A DNA stretch of 7,282 bases. Origin: an uncultured Planctomycetaceae bacterium (GTDB lineage Bacteria; Planctomycetota; Planctomycetia; Pirellulales; Lacipirellulaceae). Both the position numbers and the translations under genes were made by a program. Below are positions 1-6,733 of this stretch, in pieces; position 1 is the stretch's first letter; each line of letters starts with the position of its first letter. The notes beneath the pieces are model-generated. The model was not told the origin of the DNA, did no database searches, and was given only the letters and a program-made list of their open reading frames with translations. The DNA is taken from NCBI GenBank assembly GCA_937860165.1, contig CALMBE010000468.1, positions 1 through 7,282 on the forward strand. The letters are read 5' to 3'.

Positions 1-248
1 CGCTCTCCGAGCAGATGCGGACGATCGGTCCGCAACAGGCGCGCAGACGCTGTGACAGGCGCGCGCGGCGCATCGGCCTCGATCAGATAGACCGCATCTT
101 CGCTGTCATAGGAATCGATCTCAATGCCGCTGTCGGCGTTCAGCGGCCAGCCCAACTCGTCAATGAACACCTGCTTGCGCTGGATGTGCATCTCCATCAG
201 CGCATGGCGATAGAGGTGGCGGTTTTCTGCGGTGATGATGTGGATCAT
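1..248 (-). CDS. LuxI-family acyl-homoserine-lactone synthase, N-terminal fragment (runs off the left edge)
   Basis: Seen: the minus strand from the ATG at 248-246 gives 82 open codons beginning MIHIITAENRHLYRHALMEM. The residues conserved across the LuxI (autoinducer synthase) family fall at their usual positions: R24, F28, W34 (in ELGW), E43, D45, D48 and R70 in the SARLLRT segment. Known: LuxI enzymes make acyl-homoserine lactones in the cytoplasm from S-adenosylmethionine and an acyl-ACP or acyl-CoA; these residues form the SAM-binding, catalytic N-terminal half. About 110-130 C-terminal residues lie outside the window, so acyl-chain specificity cannot be judged. The start is supported by GGGAGA eight bases upstream and by the N-terminal spacing of the motifs. 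Arg codons are CGC, CGG and CGT with no CGA, unlike the CGA-rich addB next door. Inferred: alphaproteobacterial-type synthase, divergent from addB. An N-acyl amino acid synthase of the same fold is less likely given the full LuxI signature. Confidence 0.88.
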   Translation of the reverse strand, partial: MIHIITAENRHLYRHALMEMHIQRKQVFIDELGWPLNADSGIEIDSYDSEDAVYLIEADAPRAPVTASARLLRTDRPHLLGE

Positions 249-255
249 TGCTGGG

Positions 256-275
256 TCTCCCGTTGGCGCGGGAGA
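256..275 (-). promoter_or_regulatory. Ribosome binding site of the luxI-type gene inside a hairpin
   Basis: On the minus strand GGGAGA (complement of 256-261) lies eight bases before the ATG and is a good Shine-Dalgarno sequence. It forms one arm of a perfect 7-bp stem, TCTCCCG at 256-262 with CGGGAGA at 269-275, around a 6-base loop. Folding of the leader would hide the ribosome binding site, so translation could depend on temperature, a small RNA or a protein. The stem is seen directly; any regulatory role is inferred. Confidence 0.5.
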
Positions 276-283
276 GATGCTGT

Positions 284-302
284 TTTCGCGTTTGAAGCGA
301 AA
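284..302 (-). other. Small hairpin in the luxI-type leader
   Basis: TTTCGC at 284-289 pairs with GCGAAA at 297-302 around a 7-base loop. It lies between the lux-box-like dyad and the ribosome-binding-site hairpin, probably within the 5' untranslated region or the core promoter of the minus-strand gene. No function can be assigned; a 6-bp stem may be chance. Confidence 0.25.
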
Positions 303-322
303 TAGACCTGATCAGGCCTATT
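301..322 (-). promoter_or_regulatory. Lux-box-like inverted repeat (probable LuxR-family operator)
   Basis: A 22-bp dyad is centred between 311 and 312. The core is the perfect palindrome CCTGATCAGG (307-316), flanked by AATAG (301-305) and its complement CTATT (318-322), with only the A306/C317 pair mismatched. Known: LuxR-family regulators bind 18-22-bp dyads upstream of their cognate synthase genes, often with a GATC-like centre. Here the dyad ends 52 bp before the synthase ATG, a normal distance. It does not show the strict CT-N12-AG pattern of the Vibrio or Pseudomonas boxes, so the assignment rests on symmetry, size and position. No luxR gene is visible in the window. Confidence 0.55.
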
Positions 323-373
323 GACGCCCAACCGGGGGCGCCGGGGTCGCTAGTCGGCGACATCCTCCAAACG
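323..373. other. Transition zone between the luxI-type leader and the truncated addB
   Basis: To the left, all structure belongs to the luxI-type gene (leader and dyad). To the right, from about 371, the + strand reads TDFTAAQHDILGLL, which matches the middle of an AddB helicase-like domain. The addB frame stays open back to 296, but those 25 codons run through the dyad, contain no ATG, GTG or TTG, and do not look like AddB. The breakpoint, biological or from assembly, should lie in this interval. I see no insertion-sequence end or tRNA here. Confidence 0.5.
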
Positions 374-3064
374 GATTTCACCGCCGCGCAACACGATATC
401 CTGGGACTGCTTGCCAACCGGTGCGAAGAGTTGGTCGTGTCGCTGCTGGCTGCTCGAGTGGAAAATTCGGAACCCGACGCGGGGCGGGAATTCCTGTTCA
501 CGCGAACCTCACAAACACGCGACCTGCTGCTGCGAACCGCGCCCGGTGCTGAGTTGGTCGCGCACGAGGGGAGCCATTTTCAGGCACCCGGCCTCGTGCG
601 ACTCGAACGCGAACTTTTTCGGGAAACCCCCACGAGTCCCGAGTTGGACACCCGCGCGACCGGGCTCCAGATTTTCGCTGCTAACGGTGTGCAGAGCGAG
701 ATCCGCGAAATCGCCCGACGGGTGAAACGGTTGCTCGCCACTGGGGGAGCGAAGTCGGATGACATTGCCATCGTGTTTCGCACGCTTTCCGAAGTGGCTC
801 CGCGGTTGGCAGAAATCGCGCGAGACTACGGACTGGACCTGCTCATCGACCACCGCCAACGACTCTCGGCCACACCCGTGGCACGGCTGGTGTTCGATCT
901 GTTGCGACTTGCAATCGAGGATTGGCCCTTCGAGTTGCTGCTGAAAGTGCTGGGAAATAAAAACCTGTCCGAGGCAATAGGTGGGTCCCCTGAGGTGTCG
1001 GCGCTCGAACAACGACACGCCGTCGAGCGCTGCATCCGCCGGGCACAACTCCCTGCTAGCTCCACACTGTTGATGGCTCAAATCCGCCATTGGGCCCAAG
1101 TGGTAAGCACCGACGAAGGCGAATCGGAAACGTCGGACCACCGGCACATGGGACACGACGCCCGACGTGCGCTTCCCGGATTGGAACGCTTGGAAAAACT
1201 GTTTGCGAGATTACCTTTGCGGGCAGCACTGGACGACTGGATCGAACAGTTGTCGGCACTGGTTGCGCTGGCCGGAATTGCACGCGACGATCCCCACTGG
1301 CGACTGCTGCGGCAGGCCCTTGCGCGGACGCTCATCATCGATCAACCGCTCGACGCCACTACTGTCGAACTCGATCGCCAGGAGATTCTCACTCTGTTGC
1401 AATCCCTTGCCGAGGAAGTGCAAATTCCTGCCGGTGGCGATGCCGTGGGGAGGGTGCGGGTGTTGTCGGCCGAGGGGGCCCGCAACTTGTCGGTCAAACA
1501 TTTGTTTCTGGCGGGCTTGACGGAGGAATCGTTTTCTAGCGTCGAGAGCGCGGGGCGGCTCTACAGTGAACAGGAAGTGCGACACTGGGCGGCCACGCCG
1601 GCCACGAATGTTCAGTCCAGCTTCGAACAACAAGCCAGCGATGCGATGCTGCTCTTTTATGAAATGGTCACTCGGGCCAGTGAGAGCCTCACCCTGAGCT
1701 ACCCAGCCATCGACGACAAAGGGCAAACACTCAACCCCAGTCCGCTCCTGACCGAAGTCGAAAGGTGTTTTTCGGCAGATGCGATTCCCAAAGTCACCGA
1801 GCCGATTGGGCAACTGTTTGCTCCTGGGGAAGTCCCCTCCAGCCAAAGTGAATGGCGTCTCACGAGCGTCGCCGCGGCACTCGAAGGAGAAGTTCGCTCC
1901 TTGTCGGTCATGGTATCGCTGGCGACTTCGCGCACCGTTGCAGAATCGATCCTCCGCGGCATCGCGTGCGTCGGCTCGCGCAGCACGCGCGATGCGTTCG
2001 GACCCTACGAAGGAATCCTCGGCAGCGGCGAAATCCGCAGCGCGCTCGCCCGGAGATTCGATGGCGAGCACCTCTGGAGTCCGAGCCAATTGGAGCGTTA
2101 CGCCGAGTGCCCCTACCGTTTTTTCGCGTCCCTGCTCTTGAAGCTCGAACGACTCGAAGACATCGCCCTCCGCAGCGATCACCTCCGCCGCGGCACGCTG
2201 TTGCACCAAGTTTTGGCCAGTGTCCACGACCAGTACGCCGCGACTGAAGAAGAACTGACCGCGGCAGACCTCTTGAACCGCTTCACAGAATCACTCAGCA
2301 GAATTATCGAACAGACCCCCCTGTCGGGACTCGAAGATGACTTGCGCGAAATCGAACGCCGCGAGGTCATTTCCTGGGCACCCGGTTACGCCCAACAAGA
2401 GCTCGAGTATCGGCAACGGTGGTCCAGGTTGGACGAACCCTTGCAGCCCGCGTTTTTCGAGGTCCGCTTTGGACCGAAGGCCCGCGACACGGGGGCTCAG
2501 GGGCCCGGTCAGGTTTCGACAACCGTTCCCTTCACCCTCGATTTGAAGAGCGAAAAAATCCGCCTCACGGGTCAGATCGACCGGATCGACCTGGGAAAAG
2601 TCGGCGGAGTCACGGTGTTTAACATCATCGATTACAAGTCGGGCCAAGCGGTAAAACTCGGGGACGCCGAAATCCTCGCCGGGAAACAACTCCAACTTCC
2701 CCTCTACGCACTCGCTGCCGAGGAGCTCTTGTTGGCCGATCGGCAGGCCGTCGCCCTGGCCACCGGATATTGGAGCATCCAAGGCAAAGGCTTTGCTGCG
2801 GGGAAAGACGGACTGCTAGAAATCCGGGCAGTCGAAAAAGGAAAACTCGAACCGACTTCCCGCTGGCGCGATCTGCAAGAGGGGCTGTCAGAACAAGTAG
2901 AACTGCTCATTCACGGAATCCGCGGCGGCGAATTTCCTGTGTACAACGAAAACGTCGAATGCACCAAATCCTGCGACTACAGCAAGCTTTGCCGCATCGC
3001 TCAGATTCGCAGCCTGGAAAAAACCTGGTTTCCGCACAGAGTAACACGAGTCTCCGACTCGTGA
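371..3064 (+). CDS. addB: AddB-like helicase-nuclease subunit, 5'-truncated (ATP-dependent helicase/nuclease subunit B)
   Basis: AddB partners AddA in the RecBCD-like complex that resects double-strand breaks for RecA. Numbering from TTG 431 as residue 1, the segment VGRVRVLSAEGARN...FLAGLTEESF (about 340-370) is the typical AddB inactive-helicase core. The C-terminal PD-(D/E)XK nuclease has SPSQLERYAECPYRFF with C560, GQIDRID with D717, IIDYKSG with D734 and K736, and Q755 in LQLPLY. C844, C848 and C854 complete a probable 4Fe-4S site with C560; their C-x3-C-x5-C spacing differs from the usual C-x2-C-x5-C. AddB proteins are usually about 1,000-1,170 residues and start with a Walker A-like nucleotide-binding region; here the match begins mid-domain at TDFTAAQHD and roughly 200 residues are missing. 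The first possible in-frame start is TTG 431, which cuts into the domain and has no Shine-Dalgarno. I therefore treat the gene as truncated or chimeric at its 5' end. The last codons (VTRVSDS) come from a palindromic repeat. addA follows after 46 bp. Confidence 0.85.
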   Translation, partial: TDFTAAQHDILGLLANRCEELVVSLLAARVENSEPDAGREFLFTRTSQTRDLLLRTAPGAELVAHEGSHFQAPGLVRLERELFRETPTSPELDTRATGLQIFAANGVQSEIREIARRVKRLLATGGAKSDDIAIVFRTLSEVAPRLAEIARDYGLDLLIDHRQRLSATPVARLVFDLLRLAIEDWPFELLLKVLGNKNLSEAIGGSPEVSALEQRHAVERCIRRAQLPASSTLLMAQIRHWAQVVSTDEGESETSDHRHMGHDARRALPGLERLEKLFARLPLRAALDDWIEQLSALVALAGIARDDPHWRLLRQALARTLIIDQPLDATTVELDRQEILTLLQSLAEEVQIPAGGDAVGRVRVLSAEGARNLSVKHLFLAGLTEESFSSVESAGRLYSEQEVRHWAATPATNVQSSFEQQASDAMLLFYEMVTRASESLTLSYPAIDDKGQTLNPSPLLTEVERCFSADAIPKVTEPIGQLFAPGEVPSSQSEWRLTSVAAALEGEVRSLSVMVSLATSRTVAESILRGIACVGSRSTRDAFGPYEGILGSGEIRSALARRFDGEHLWSPSQLERYAECPYRFFASLLLKLERLEDIALRSDHLRRGTLLHQVLASVHDQYAATEEELTAADLLNRFTESLSRIIEQTPLSGLEDDLREIERREVISWAPGYAQQELEYRQRWSRLDEPLQPAFFEVRFGPKARDTGAQGPGQVSTTVPFTLDLKSEKIRLTGQIDRIDLGKVGGVTVFNIIDYKSGQAVKLGDAEILAGKQLQLPLYALAAEELLLADRQAVALATGYWSIQGKGFAAGKDGLLEIRAVEKGKLEPTSRWRDLQEGLSEQVELLIHGIRGGEFPVYNENVECTKSCDYSKLCRIAQIRSLEKTWFPHRVTRVSDS

Positions 3065-3088
3065 ATGCACGACTCGGAGACTCGTGTT
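3043..3088. repeat. Double palindrome covering the addB stop codon and the addB-addA gap
   Basis: Two 21-bp arms, 3043-3063 and 3068-3088, are inverted copies with one mismatch (3058/3073) around the loop AATG. Each arm is itself nearly self-complementary: CACGAGTC-TCC-GACTCGTG at 3045-3063 is a perfect 8-bp hairpin, and CACGACTC-GGA-GACTCGTG at 3068-3086 has one mismatch. The unit can thus fold as one 21-bp hairpin or as two short ones, an arrangement like REP/BIME elements. It encodes the last residues of AddB, includes its TGA (3062-3064) and ends 22 bases before the addA ATG. No long T-tract follows (TTTCTCT), so it is a weak terminator candidate. It may instead protect mRNA or tune addA expression. 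Dispersed copies elsewhere are expected but not testable here. Confidence 0.8.
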
Positions 3089-3110
3089 TCTCTAATCAAG
3101 CCCACGCCCA

Positions 3111-6100
3111 ATGAATCCCCAATCCTCCAACCTGAAATACACCACCGAGCAACAGGCCGCACTGACGGCCCATGATCGGAGTGTGTCGCTGGCGGCGGGG
3201 GCTGGCTGTGGGAAAACCTTTGTCCTCACCGAGCGATTTCTCTCGCATCTCGATCCACGCATTCTCGAACCCACTGCCGAACTGTCCGAGCTGGTGGCAA
3301 TCACGTTCACCGATGCCGCCGCCCGTGAAATGCGAGACCGCATTCGTCGCCGCTGCTTCGAGCGACTTGCCGAGTCCACCGATGCGAGTGAACAGCAAGC
3401 CTGGCGGCGCTTGCTCCGGACGCTCGATGCAGCTCAGATCAGCACGATTCACTCCTTCTGCGGGCGGCTGTTGCGGAGCCATGCGGTCGAGGCGCGCCTC
3501 GATCCCAGCTTCGAGCAACTCGACCAATCGAGCGCCGACATGCTCCGGCTGAGAACCCTCGACGACCGGCTGCGGCAATTGTTGCTCGCACGCGATGAGC
3601 GGCTCATCCAGCTTGCCACGCGATTCAAACTGAGCGGACTCCGCGAACACCTAGCCCGCTTGGTGGGGCAGGAGGCGACTGAAGCGGCTCAGCGCTGGCG
3701 ATCGGCAACCCCTGCCGACCTCATCGCCACTTGGAAAAACTTCTTACGCACGACAATTGCTCCCCGGGCCACCGACGAATTTTTAGCACAGGATGCCGTA
3801 CGGCAATTGGTCGAAATCTGCCGCTCGCCGCAGACTGCCGTTCCCGCATTGCGTTCCCTGTGCGACCAACTTCTCGAATTGTTCACCTCACTGCCGGCAA
3901 GCACCGATCCGCAAAAACAGCTTGTTGAAATTCGGCAACTCGCCCGAGTACAAGGCAATGCCGCCAAACAAGCCAATTGGGCTGATAAATCAGCTTTTGA
4001 AACTTTTCGCGATACGTGCAAGGAAGTTCGAGATTGGATCGACAAAAGCATTCTGTTTCGTCCCTGGAATGGGGAACATCTGGAAGAGGCCGCCCGCACT
4101 GGCTTGGACTTGCTGGAACTGGCTGCCGATGTGACCGATTGTTTTGAACTTGCCAAACAACGCCAGAACGTGCTCGAGTTCGACGACTTGATGATTCGAG
4201 CCCACCAGCTTTTGACGGACCCGGCCAATGCCGCTTTACAGCGTCGCTTGATCCAGAATACCAAGCTCCTGTTGGTCGACGAGTTTCAGGACACCGATCC
4301 CCTGCAGGTAAAAATCGTGCAGGCGTTTTGTGGTCCCCACTGGGCCGACAAGGGCCTTTTCGTGGTCGGCGATTTCAAGCAATCGATCTACCGCTTTCGC
4401 GGGGCCGAACCTCGGGTTTCCCAAGACTTGCAACAGACCTTACCAGATTCCAGTCGACTTTCGTTGACTACCAACTTCCGCAGTCAGGGGGCTGTGCTGG
4501 ATTTTGTGAACGCCTTATTCTGCGATGCCTTCGAGGAAAAATACGAACCCTTGCGACCGCTGCGGCCTCAACAGACGCCCACCCCCGCAGTGGAATTGTT
4601 GTGGGCACCCACGGATTCTCCCGAGGACACCACGATCCCGATCCACTATCGGGGAAGCGGTCGCGCCCGGTACTTGGAAGCCCGGTTCATTGCCCAGCGG
4701 CTGGCAGAACTCATCGACAGTCGCGAGCCACTTGTGGTCGGTGCCAAGCACGAAGATTCGCTCTCGGGCAAACTCCGAGCGATGCGACCCGGTGACATTG
4801 CGATCTTACTGCGGAGTTTGAGCGATGTGGCGATTTACGAGTCGGCCCTCCGCGAGCAGGGGCTGGAGTACTACTTGACCGGCGGGCACGCCTTTTACGC
4901 CCAACAGGAAATCTTCGACGTGCTGCACTTGCTGCGGGCCGTGGTCAGTGTGGCCGACGAGCTGAGCCTGGCCGGTGCGTTGCGGAGCCCGCTGTTTTCG
5001 TTGGCCGACGAAACCCTGTATTGGTTGGTGAACGAAAGTGGTTCGCTCCACGCGGGACTATTCGCTGAATCGTTGCCACCCGAGCTTACCGAGGGCGAAC
5101 GCAGTAAAGTCGCCCACGCCGCCCGTGTGATTCACGAGTTGCGCCAGACCAAAGACCGCCTACTGATTGCCGAACTCTTGACCTTGGCGGTCGAATTGAC
5201 GGGATACGATGCGGTGTTGCTCACGGAGTTTCTCGGTGAGCGCAAATTGGCCAACTTGCTCAAACTAATCGAACAGGCCCGCACCCTGGATCGCACGAGT
5301 CCGGGAGACTTGAGTGGCTTCGTGCTGCAATTGTCGCAGTTCGTCACCCGCGCCAAAGAAGCGGTTGCAGTTACCGCGGCGGGCGATGTGGTCCGCATCA
5401 TGACTATCCATCAAGCCAAGGGGTTGGAATTTCCTGTCGTGGTGATCCCCGATCTGGAGCGCCGCCCTCCTCCAGAGGCGAAGTTGCCCGTGTTTCACCC
5501 CGAACTGGGACCACTGGTCGCCTCTCAGGATAAAACCTGCGTGGGCTGGAACCTAATTCAGTTTGTCGAACGGCAAGAAGAACAGGCCGAGAAAGTGCGG
5601 CTGCTCTATGTCGCCTGCACCCGGGCTGCAGATTATCTGATACTTTCCAGCAGCTTGAGCGACCCCAGTCGCCCTCGGAGCGACTGGTTGAAATTCATCG
5701 GGGAGCGTTTCGACCTCACGACCGGAAAATGCCTGGCAACGCTCCCCGCGGGTTTTCAAACACCCATCGTTCGAGTCATCACCTCCGAGCCCGAGAGCCA
5801 GCGCCCGGCGGCGAGCCGCAGCCGTGGGGCCGACTTGGTCAGCCTCGTCGATAAATCTCGCCAACTGGCTCAAACCAATCCGGGGGTGATCCCTGAATTA
5901 GTCGCACCAATTTCGACTCGGCAAGACACGCGGCGTCGGTATTCCTTCTCGCGGATGTCTGGAAAGCTGGTGCGACGCACCGACCAAGCCAAGTTACAAA
6001 CTCCCGAGGGAGTCGCCGAGGAACTCGATCCCCGAGGCTTGGGAACTTTAGTTCACGCCGTTGTGGAGCGCATCCGTTTCAAACCGAATCCGCCATCCAT

Positions 6101-6608
6101 CACCGAAGTGCGGGACTTGTGTGATTTTCTCGCACCGCAACACCTCGACTGGCAAGCGGGACAAGCCGCCGAACAGGCCGCTAAAATGATCGGACAATTC
6201 CTCCAAGGGGATCGAGCTCGGCAGCTAGGTTCCGCGACTTGCCTCCTCCGGGAAGTAGAATTCTTATTCTCCCGCGAAAGCGACTCCAGCATTTCTCCGA
6301 GGCGCTATCTACACGGTTTTATGGATTGCCTCTATCAGGATCCGCAAGGGGACTGGCATCTGCTAGACTACAAGTCGAACCACATAGTCGCGGCAGGTGT
6401 CCCGGAATTGGCTCGCGGCTACGAGTTGCAGATGTTTGTCTACAGTCGGGCTTGCGAGAAAACACTCGGGGGCTGGCCGGTTGAAAGTGTGCTGTGCTTC
6501 CTGCAACCAGGTATCGAGGTTTCCTTCCGTTGGAACGATGACCAACGACGCCAGTTGGAAGCAGACATTGATCGGGGACTGACTGGGGACATAATCCTAC
6601 AACGCTAG
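3111..6608 (+). CDS. addA: AddA helicase-nuclease (ATP-dependent helicase/nuclease subunit A), complete
   Basis: A 1,165-residue UvrD/RecB-type superfamily 1A helicase fused to a RecB-type nuclease, slightly shorter than Bacillus AddA (about 1,230). Motifs in order: Q-motif region YTTEQQAAL (10-18); Walker A AGAGCGKT with K35; motif Ia AITFTDAAAREM; TIHSF with H114; Walker B DEFQD (390-394); motif III VGDFKQSIYRFRGAEP around 420; TNFRS with R457; motif V TIHQAKGLEFP from 765; motif VI LLYVACTRA with R838. The C-terminal nuclease has H982 in GTLVHAV, D1072 in GFMD, D1086 and K1088 in LLDYKSN, and Q1107 in YELQMFVY, so both the motor and the nuclease look active. With AddB it would unwind and digest broken DNA ends, changing behaviour at a Chi-like site to load RecA. 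The ATG is placed just before the Q motif; no Shine-Dalgarno is visible. The gene lies 46 bp after addB on the same strand, an evident operon. Cys33 in Walker A, where Ser or Thr is commoner, is tolerated in this family. Confidence 0.96.
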   Translation: MNPQSSNLKYTTEQQAALTAHDRSVSLAAGAGCGKTFVLTERFLSHLDPRILEPTAELSELVAITFTDAAAREMRDRIRRRCFERLAESTDASEQQAWRRLLRTLDAAQISTIHSFCGRLLRSHAVEARLDPSFEQLDQSSADMLRLRTLDDRLRQLLLARDERLIQLATRFKLSGLREHLARLVGQEATEAAQRWRSATPADLIATWKNFLRTTIAPRATDEFLAQDAVRQLVEICRSPQTAVPALRSLCDQLLELFTSLPASTDPQKQLVEIRQLARVQGNAAKQANWADKSAFETFRDTCKEVRDWIDKSILFRPWNGEHLEEAARTGLDLLELAADVTDCFELAKQRQNVLEFDDLMIRAHQLLTDPANAALQRRLIQNTKLLLVDEFQDTDPLQVKIVQAFCGPHWADKGLFVVGDFKQSIYRFRGAEPRVSQDLQQTLPDSSRLSLTTNFRSQGAVLDFVNALFCDAFEEKYEPLRPLRPQQTPTPAVELLWAPTDSPEDTTIPIHYRGSGRARYLEARFIAQRLAELIDSREPLVVGAKHEDSLSGKLRAMRPGDIAILLRSLSDVAIYESALREQGLEYYLTGGHAFYAQQEIFDVLHLLRAVVSVADELSLAGALRSPLFSLADETLYWLVNESGSLHAGLFAESLPPELTEGERSKVAHAARVIHELRQTKDRLLIAELLTLAVELTGYDAVLLTEFLGERKLANLLKLIEQARTLDRTSPGDLSGFVLQLSQFVTRAKEAVAVTAAGDVVRIMTIHQAKGLEFPVVVIPDLERRPPPEAKLPVFHPELGPLVASQDKTCVGWNLIQFVERQEEQAEKVRLLYVACTRAADYLILSSSLSDPSRPRSDWLKFIGERFDLTTGKCLATLPAGFQTPIVRVITSEPESQRPAASRSRGADLVSLVDKSRQLAQTNPGVIPELVAPISTRQDTRRRYSFSRMSGKLVRRTDQAKLQTPEGVAEELDPRGLGTLVHAVVERIRFKPNPPSITEVRDLCDFLAPQHLDWQAGQAAEQAAKMIGQFLQGDRARQLGSATCLLREVEFLFSRESDSSISPRRYLHGFMDCLYQDPQGDWHLLDYKSNHIVAAGVPELARGYELQMFVYSRACEKTLGGWPVESVLCFLQPGIEVSFRWNDDQRRQLEADIDRGLTGDIILQR

Positions 6609-6650
6609 ATTGAACCACAACGACACAACGAGCACGACGAATGGAATTGA

Positions 6651-6681
6651 GGGGTCGGGGGCTGGGATTCGGGGACTAGGG
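6651..6681 (+). other. G-quadruplex-forming tract
   Basis: Five G-runs of 4, 5, 3, 4 and 3 bases (6651-6654, 6657-6661, 6664-6666, 6671-6674, 6679-6681) are separated by 2-4 bases. This meets the standard four-run G3+N1-7 rule with one run to spare. It lies on the coding strand of addA, so it could form in the addA 3' untranslated RNA as well as in DNA. It sits within the 187-bp inverted-repeat element. Confidence 0.6.
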
Positions 6682-6713
6682 AAAACTACCGTCATTCCCT
6701 CCTGACCTCTGTC

Positions 6714-6733
6714 ATTCCCGCGAAGGCGGGAAT
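6714..6733. repeat. dRS3-like palindromic repeat (ATTCCC-N8-GGGAAT)
   Basis: ATTCCCGC and GCGGGAAT form a perfect 8-bp stem around GAAG. This fits the ATTCCC-N8-GGGAAT pattern described for the neisserial dRS3 repeat and for similar short palindromes in many other bacteria. A half copy, GTCATTCCC, is repeated exactly 20 bases upstream (6691-6699 against 6711-6719). In Neisseria such repeats serve as landing sites for filamentous phage; no phage sequence is present here. It could add to transcription termination after addA, but no T-tract follows. Confidence 0.65.

Noticed and set aside
15..305. Open frame of 96 codons on the + strand at the left edge
   Set aside because: It is antisense to the LuxI-type coding sequence and reads through the operator-like dyad; its protein has no recognisable motif.
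296..370. In-frame upstream extension of addB to 296
   Set aside because: The frame is open but has no start codon, crosses the lux-box-like dyad and lacks AddB-like residues, so it is probably not coding.
350..508. Minus-strand open stretch ending in GGEIRLEDVAD and a stop at 350, resembling a real protein C-terminus
   Set aside because: It is codon-aligned antisense of the addB frame, which matches AddB much better (TDFTAAQHDILGLL onward), has no ATG-started frame of useful length, and fits no family I recognise.
1211..2227. 338-codon minus-strand open frame inside addB
   Set aside because: It is a shadow of the addB frame in GC-rich DNA; the protein is low in recognisable motifs while the + strand shows AddB signatures throughout.
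3068..3095. Intrinsic terminator between addB and addA
   Set aside because: The stem is strong but is followed only by TTTCTCT, not a U-tract, and it would cut off addA from its operon partner; better described as a repeat.
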